Assembly (NCBI RefSeq): GCF_034424155.1 | Contig: NZ_CP139992.1 | Span: forward strand, 4,604,012 to 4,668,011 | From: Hafnia alvei | Lineage (GTDB): Bacteria; Pseudomonadota; Gammaproteobacteria; Enterobacterales; Enterobacteriaceae | Direction of reading: 5' to 3' | Length of the DNA: 64,000 nucleotides | Shown: piece after piece, positions 62,204 to 64,000 of the stretch | How positions within the stretch are numbered: position 1 is the stretch's first letter | How the letters are laid out: each line of letters starts with the position of its first letter | Program-made: the position numbers and the translations under genes | Notes under the pieces: generated by a model | The model's database searches: none | Seen by the model: only the letters and a program-made list of their open reading frames with translations | Told to the model about the DNA's origin: nothing

Positions 62204-64000
62204 TTAGTGAGCTTGATCCCAGTTTTCACCGGTACCCACATCAACTTTTAACGGAACCGCCAACTCAAGGCTTTTCTCCATGAGTTCACGAACTTTCTCA
62301 ACCGTTTGATCGATGATGGACTCATGAACTTCAAAGACCAATTCATCATGCACCTGCATAATCATGCGAACTAAAGGTTCTTTCTGTTCCAATAACCATG
62401 CATCAACGGCGATCATCGCACGCTTGATAATATCAGCCGCGGTTCCTTGCATCGGAGCATTGATCGCGGCGCGTTCTGCCGCCTTACGGCGCATACCGTT
62501 ACGGGAATGAATTTCAGGAAGATAGAGGCGACGGCCATCTAGCGTCTCTACATATCCCTGCTCTGCCGCCTGCTGCCGTGTGCGCTCCATATATTCCAGC
62601 ACGCCAGGGTAACGCTCAAAATAGAGGTCCATATAGCGCTGCGCTTCGCCACGAGCAATATTCAACTGACGAGCCAAACCAAAGGCACTCATGCCATAAA
62701 TCAGCCCAAAGTTAATCGCTTTAGCACTGCGGCGCTGTTCACTGGTGACATCTTCAAGCGCTAAGCCAAAGACTTCTGCCGCCGTGGCACGGTGAATATC
62801 TTTACCAGCGGCAAACGCAGTCAGTAGTCCCTTGTCACCCGACAAGTGCGCCATGATGCGTAATTCAATCTGAGAGTAGTCGGCCGCAACAATTTTATAG
62901 CCCGGTGGCGCAATAAAAGCCTGACGGATCCGGCGTCCTTCATCATTACGTACTGGGATATTCTGCAGGTTAGGATCGCTGGAAGAAAGCCGTCCGGTTG
63001 CGGTAACCGCTTGGTGATAAGAGGTATGAACCCGACCAGTCGCGCCATTGATCATCTGCGGGAGCTTATCCGTATACGTACTTTTTAACTTCGCTAAACC
63101 GCGGTGTTCCAAAATAATGGTTGGCAGTTCAAAACCCTGCTCCGCTAATTCAGCCAGCACTTCTTCATTTGTTGAAGGCGCGCCACCCGGCGTTTTTTTC
63201 ACCACAGGCAGCTTCTGCTTTTCGAATAAAATTGCCTGTAACTGTTTTGGCGAGGAGAGGTTGAAGGGTTCCCCTGCGGCCTCATGTGCCTTCTTCTCCA
63301 GCTCATCCAAACGGATAGCCAGCTCCTGAGAATGTTTGCCCAGAATATGGCTATCGATCAGTACGCCGGTTCGCTCCATACGCGAAAGCACCGGAACCAA
63401 AGGCATATCGATATCGGTGAAGACTTTCTTCAAACCCGCTTCTTTTTCTAGCTGTGGCCAAAGTTTGAGATGCAGCTGTAAAGTCACATCAGCATCTTCT
63501 GCCGCATAAGGCGCAGCCTGCTCAAGTGCAATTTGGTTAAAGGTCAGTTGAGATTTACCCTTACCCGCAATTTCTTCAAAGGTAATGGTTTTATGATTCA
63601 AGTGGCGCTCTGCCAAGCTATCCATATCATGGCGACCGGCAACGCTGTCGAGATCATACGATTCCAGCATCGTGTCGAACGCAATGCCTTTTAGCTCAAT
63701 GCCATAACGCGCCATTACGCCTTGATCGTATTTTAGGTTCTGCCCAACTTTCTGTAGATTGTCATCTTCCAATAGGGGTTTTAACTTCGCCAAAACGGTA
63801 TCACGGCTCAGTTGATCTGGCGCATCGAGATAATCATGGCCGACCGGAATATAAGCCGCCACGCCAGGCGCAGTCGCAAATGACAGGCCAACCAGATTGG
63901 TCGTTAAGACATCCAGAGAGTCAGTTTCCGTATCGAAGGCAAAGACCTTCGCGGCTTTTAAGCTGGCGATCAAATTATCCAGCGCCGGCTCATCCAGAAT
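62204..64000 (-). CDS. polA: DNA polymerase I PolA, C-terminal part
   Basis: PolA fills gaps and removes RNA primers. The window holds the last 598 residues; the 5'-3' nuclease domain lies beyond the right edge. Visible are the 3'-5' exonuclease domain ([20 protein letters not shown], with the DTE metal residues, and [13 protein letters not shown]) and the polymerase domain: [20 protein letters not shown], motif [21 protein letters not shown], the O helix [15 protein letters not shown] and motif [14 protein letters not shown]. The end GENWDQAH matches E. coli. It is followed by spf. Confidence 0.98.
   Translation of the reverse strand: MLDEPALDNLIASLKAAKVFAFDTETDSLDVLTTNLVGLSFATAPGVAAYIPVGHDYLDAPDQLSRDTVLAKLKPLLEDDNLQKVGQNLKYDQGVMARYGIELKGIAFDTMLESYDLDSVAGRHDMDSLAERHLNHKTITFEEIAGKGKSQLTFNQIALEQAAPYAAEDADVTLQLHLKLWPQLEKEAGLKKVFTDIDMPLVPVLSRMERTGVLIDSHILGKHSQELAIRLDELEKKAHEAAGEPFNLSSPKQLQAILFEKQKLPVVKKTPGGAPSTNEEVLAELAEQGFELPTIILEHRGLAKLKSTYTDKLPQMINGATGRVHTSYHQAVTATGRLSSSDPNLQNIPVRNDEGRRIRQAFIAPPGYKIVAADYSQIELRIMAHLSGDKGLLTAFAAGKDIHRATAAEVFGLALEDVTSEQRRSAKAINFGLIYGMSAFGLARQLNIARGEAQRYMDLYFERYPGVLEYMERTRQQAAEQGYVETLDGRRLYLPEIHSRNGMRRKAAERAAINAPMQGTAADIIKRAMIAVDAWLLEQKEPLVRMIMQVHDELVFEVHESIIDQTVEKVRELMEKSLELAVPLKVDVGTGENWDQAH

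Noticed and set aside
1-64000. tRNA or rRNA genes
   Set aside because: I looked for tRNA-like cloverleaf ends and conserved rRNA segments in the gaps between genes and saw none.

Overview
This window is chromosomal DNA of a gamma-proteobacterium of the order Enterobacterales. The right half keeps the polA - spf - engB - csrC - yihI - hemN - glnG - glnL - glnA - typA - yihX - yihY - dtd - fabY neighbourhood known from Escherichia coli, and its proteins are close to the E. coli ones. Base composition is near 50% GC. Lateral-type flagella, the small proteins and the insertions suggest Hafnia, Obesumbacterium or a near relative, but that is inference; no rRNA is present to prove it.

Region 1 (1-27100) is most of a Flag-2 / lateral flagellar locus. 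flgE (cut by the left edge), flgD, flgC and flgB read leftward from a good sigma-54 promoter; flgA, flgM and flgN read rightward. A leftward block fliE-F-G-H-I-J encodes the rotor ring and export ATPase. The sigma-54 activator LafK sits upstream of it, and the divergent operon fliM-N-P-Q-R-flhB-flhA encodes the switch and export gate. fliO is missing and LafK lacks a receiver domain, both as expected for lateral systems.

Region 1b (4440-13270), between flgN and fliJ, is the most unusual part: a surface-modification island. It encodes a glycerol-3-phosphate cytidylyltransferase-like protein, an alkaline-phosphatase-fold protein, an ATP-grasp/HAD fusion, a VioA-like sugar aminotransferase, a GT2 glycosyltransferase, a CDP-glycerol glycerophosphotransferase-like protein, a FliB-like protein and a GT2/GT25-like fusion. 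The genes between 4455 and 10800 are clearly more AT-rich than the flagellar genes. The likely job is to build and attach an amino-sugar and glycerol-phosphate decoration to lateral flagellin, but the substrate is not shown by the sequence.

Region 2 (27100-33520) is xylose use: xylB-xylA leftward, and the xylose/H+ symporter xylE and regulator xylR rightward. Region 3 (33640-38660) holds a small CPQTG-motif protein, an LprI-like secreted protein, wecH, mdfA and fabY. Region 4 (38780-42820) holds dtd, yihY, yihX and a chemoreceptor gene broken by a one-base frameshift but with a clear sigma-28 promoter. Region 5 (42830-49610) is typA and the nitrogen-control operon glnA-glnL-glnG with NtrC sites and a sigma-54 promoter, followed by small protein gene yshB.

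Region 6 (49740-58380) is inserted between glnG and hemN relative to E. coli. It has ghrB, inaA, yidE, a 530-bp hairpin-rich element with terminal inverted repeats, and a 2-ketogluconate operon kguE-K-T-D behind a perfect LacI/PtxS-type operator. Region 7 (58380-64000) is hemN, a 57-residue membrane protein, yihI, the CsrA-sponge RNA csrC, engB, Spot 42 RNA and polA (cut by the right edge).

A family of GC-rich paired-hairpin repeats is scattered between genes, including three copies in a 124-bp tandem array after flhA.
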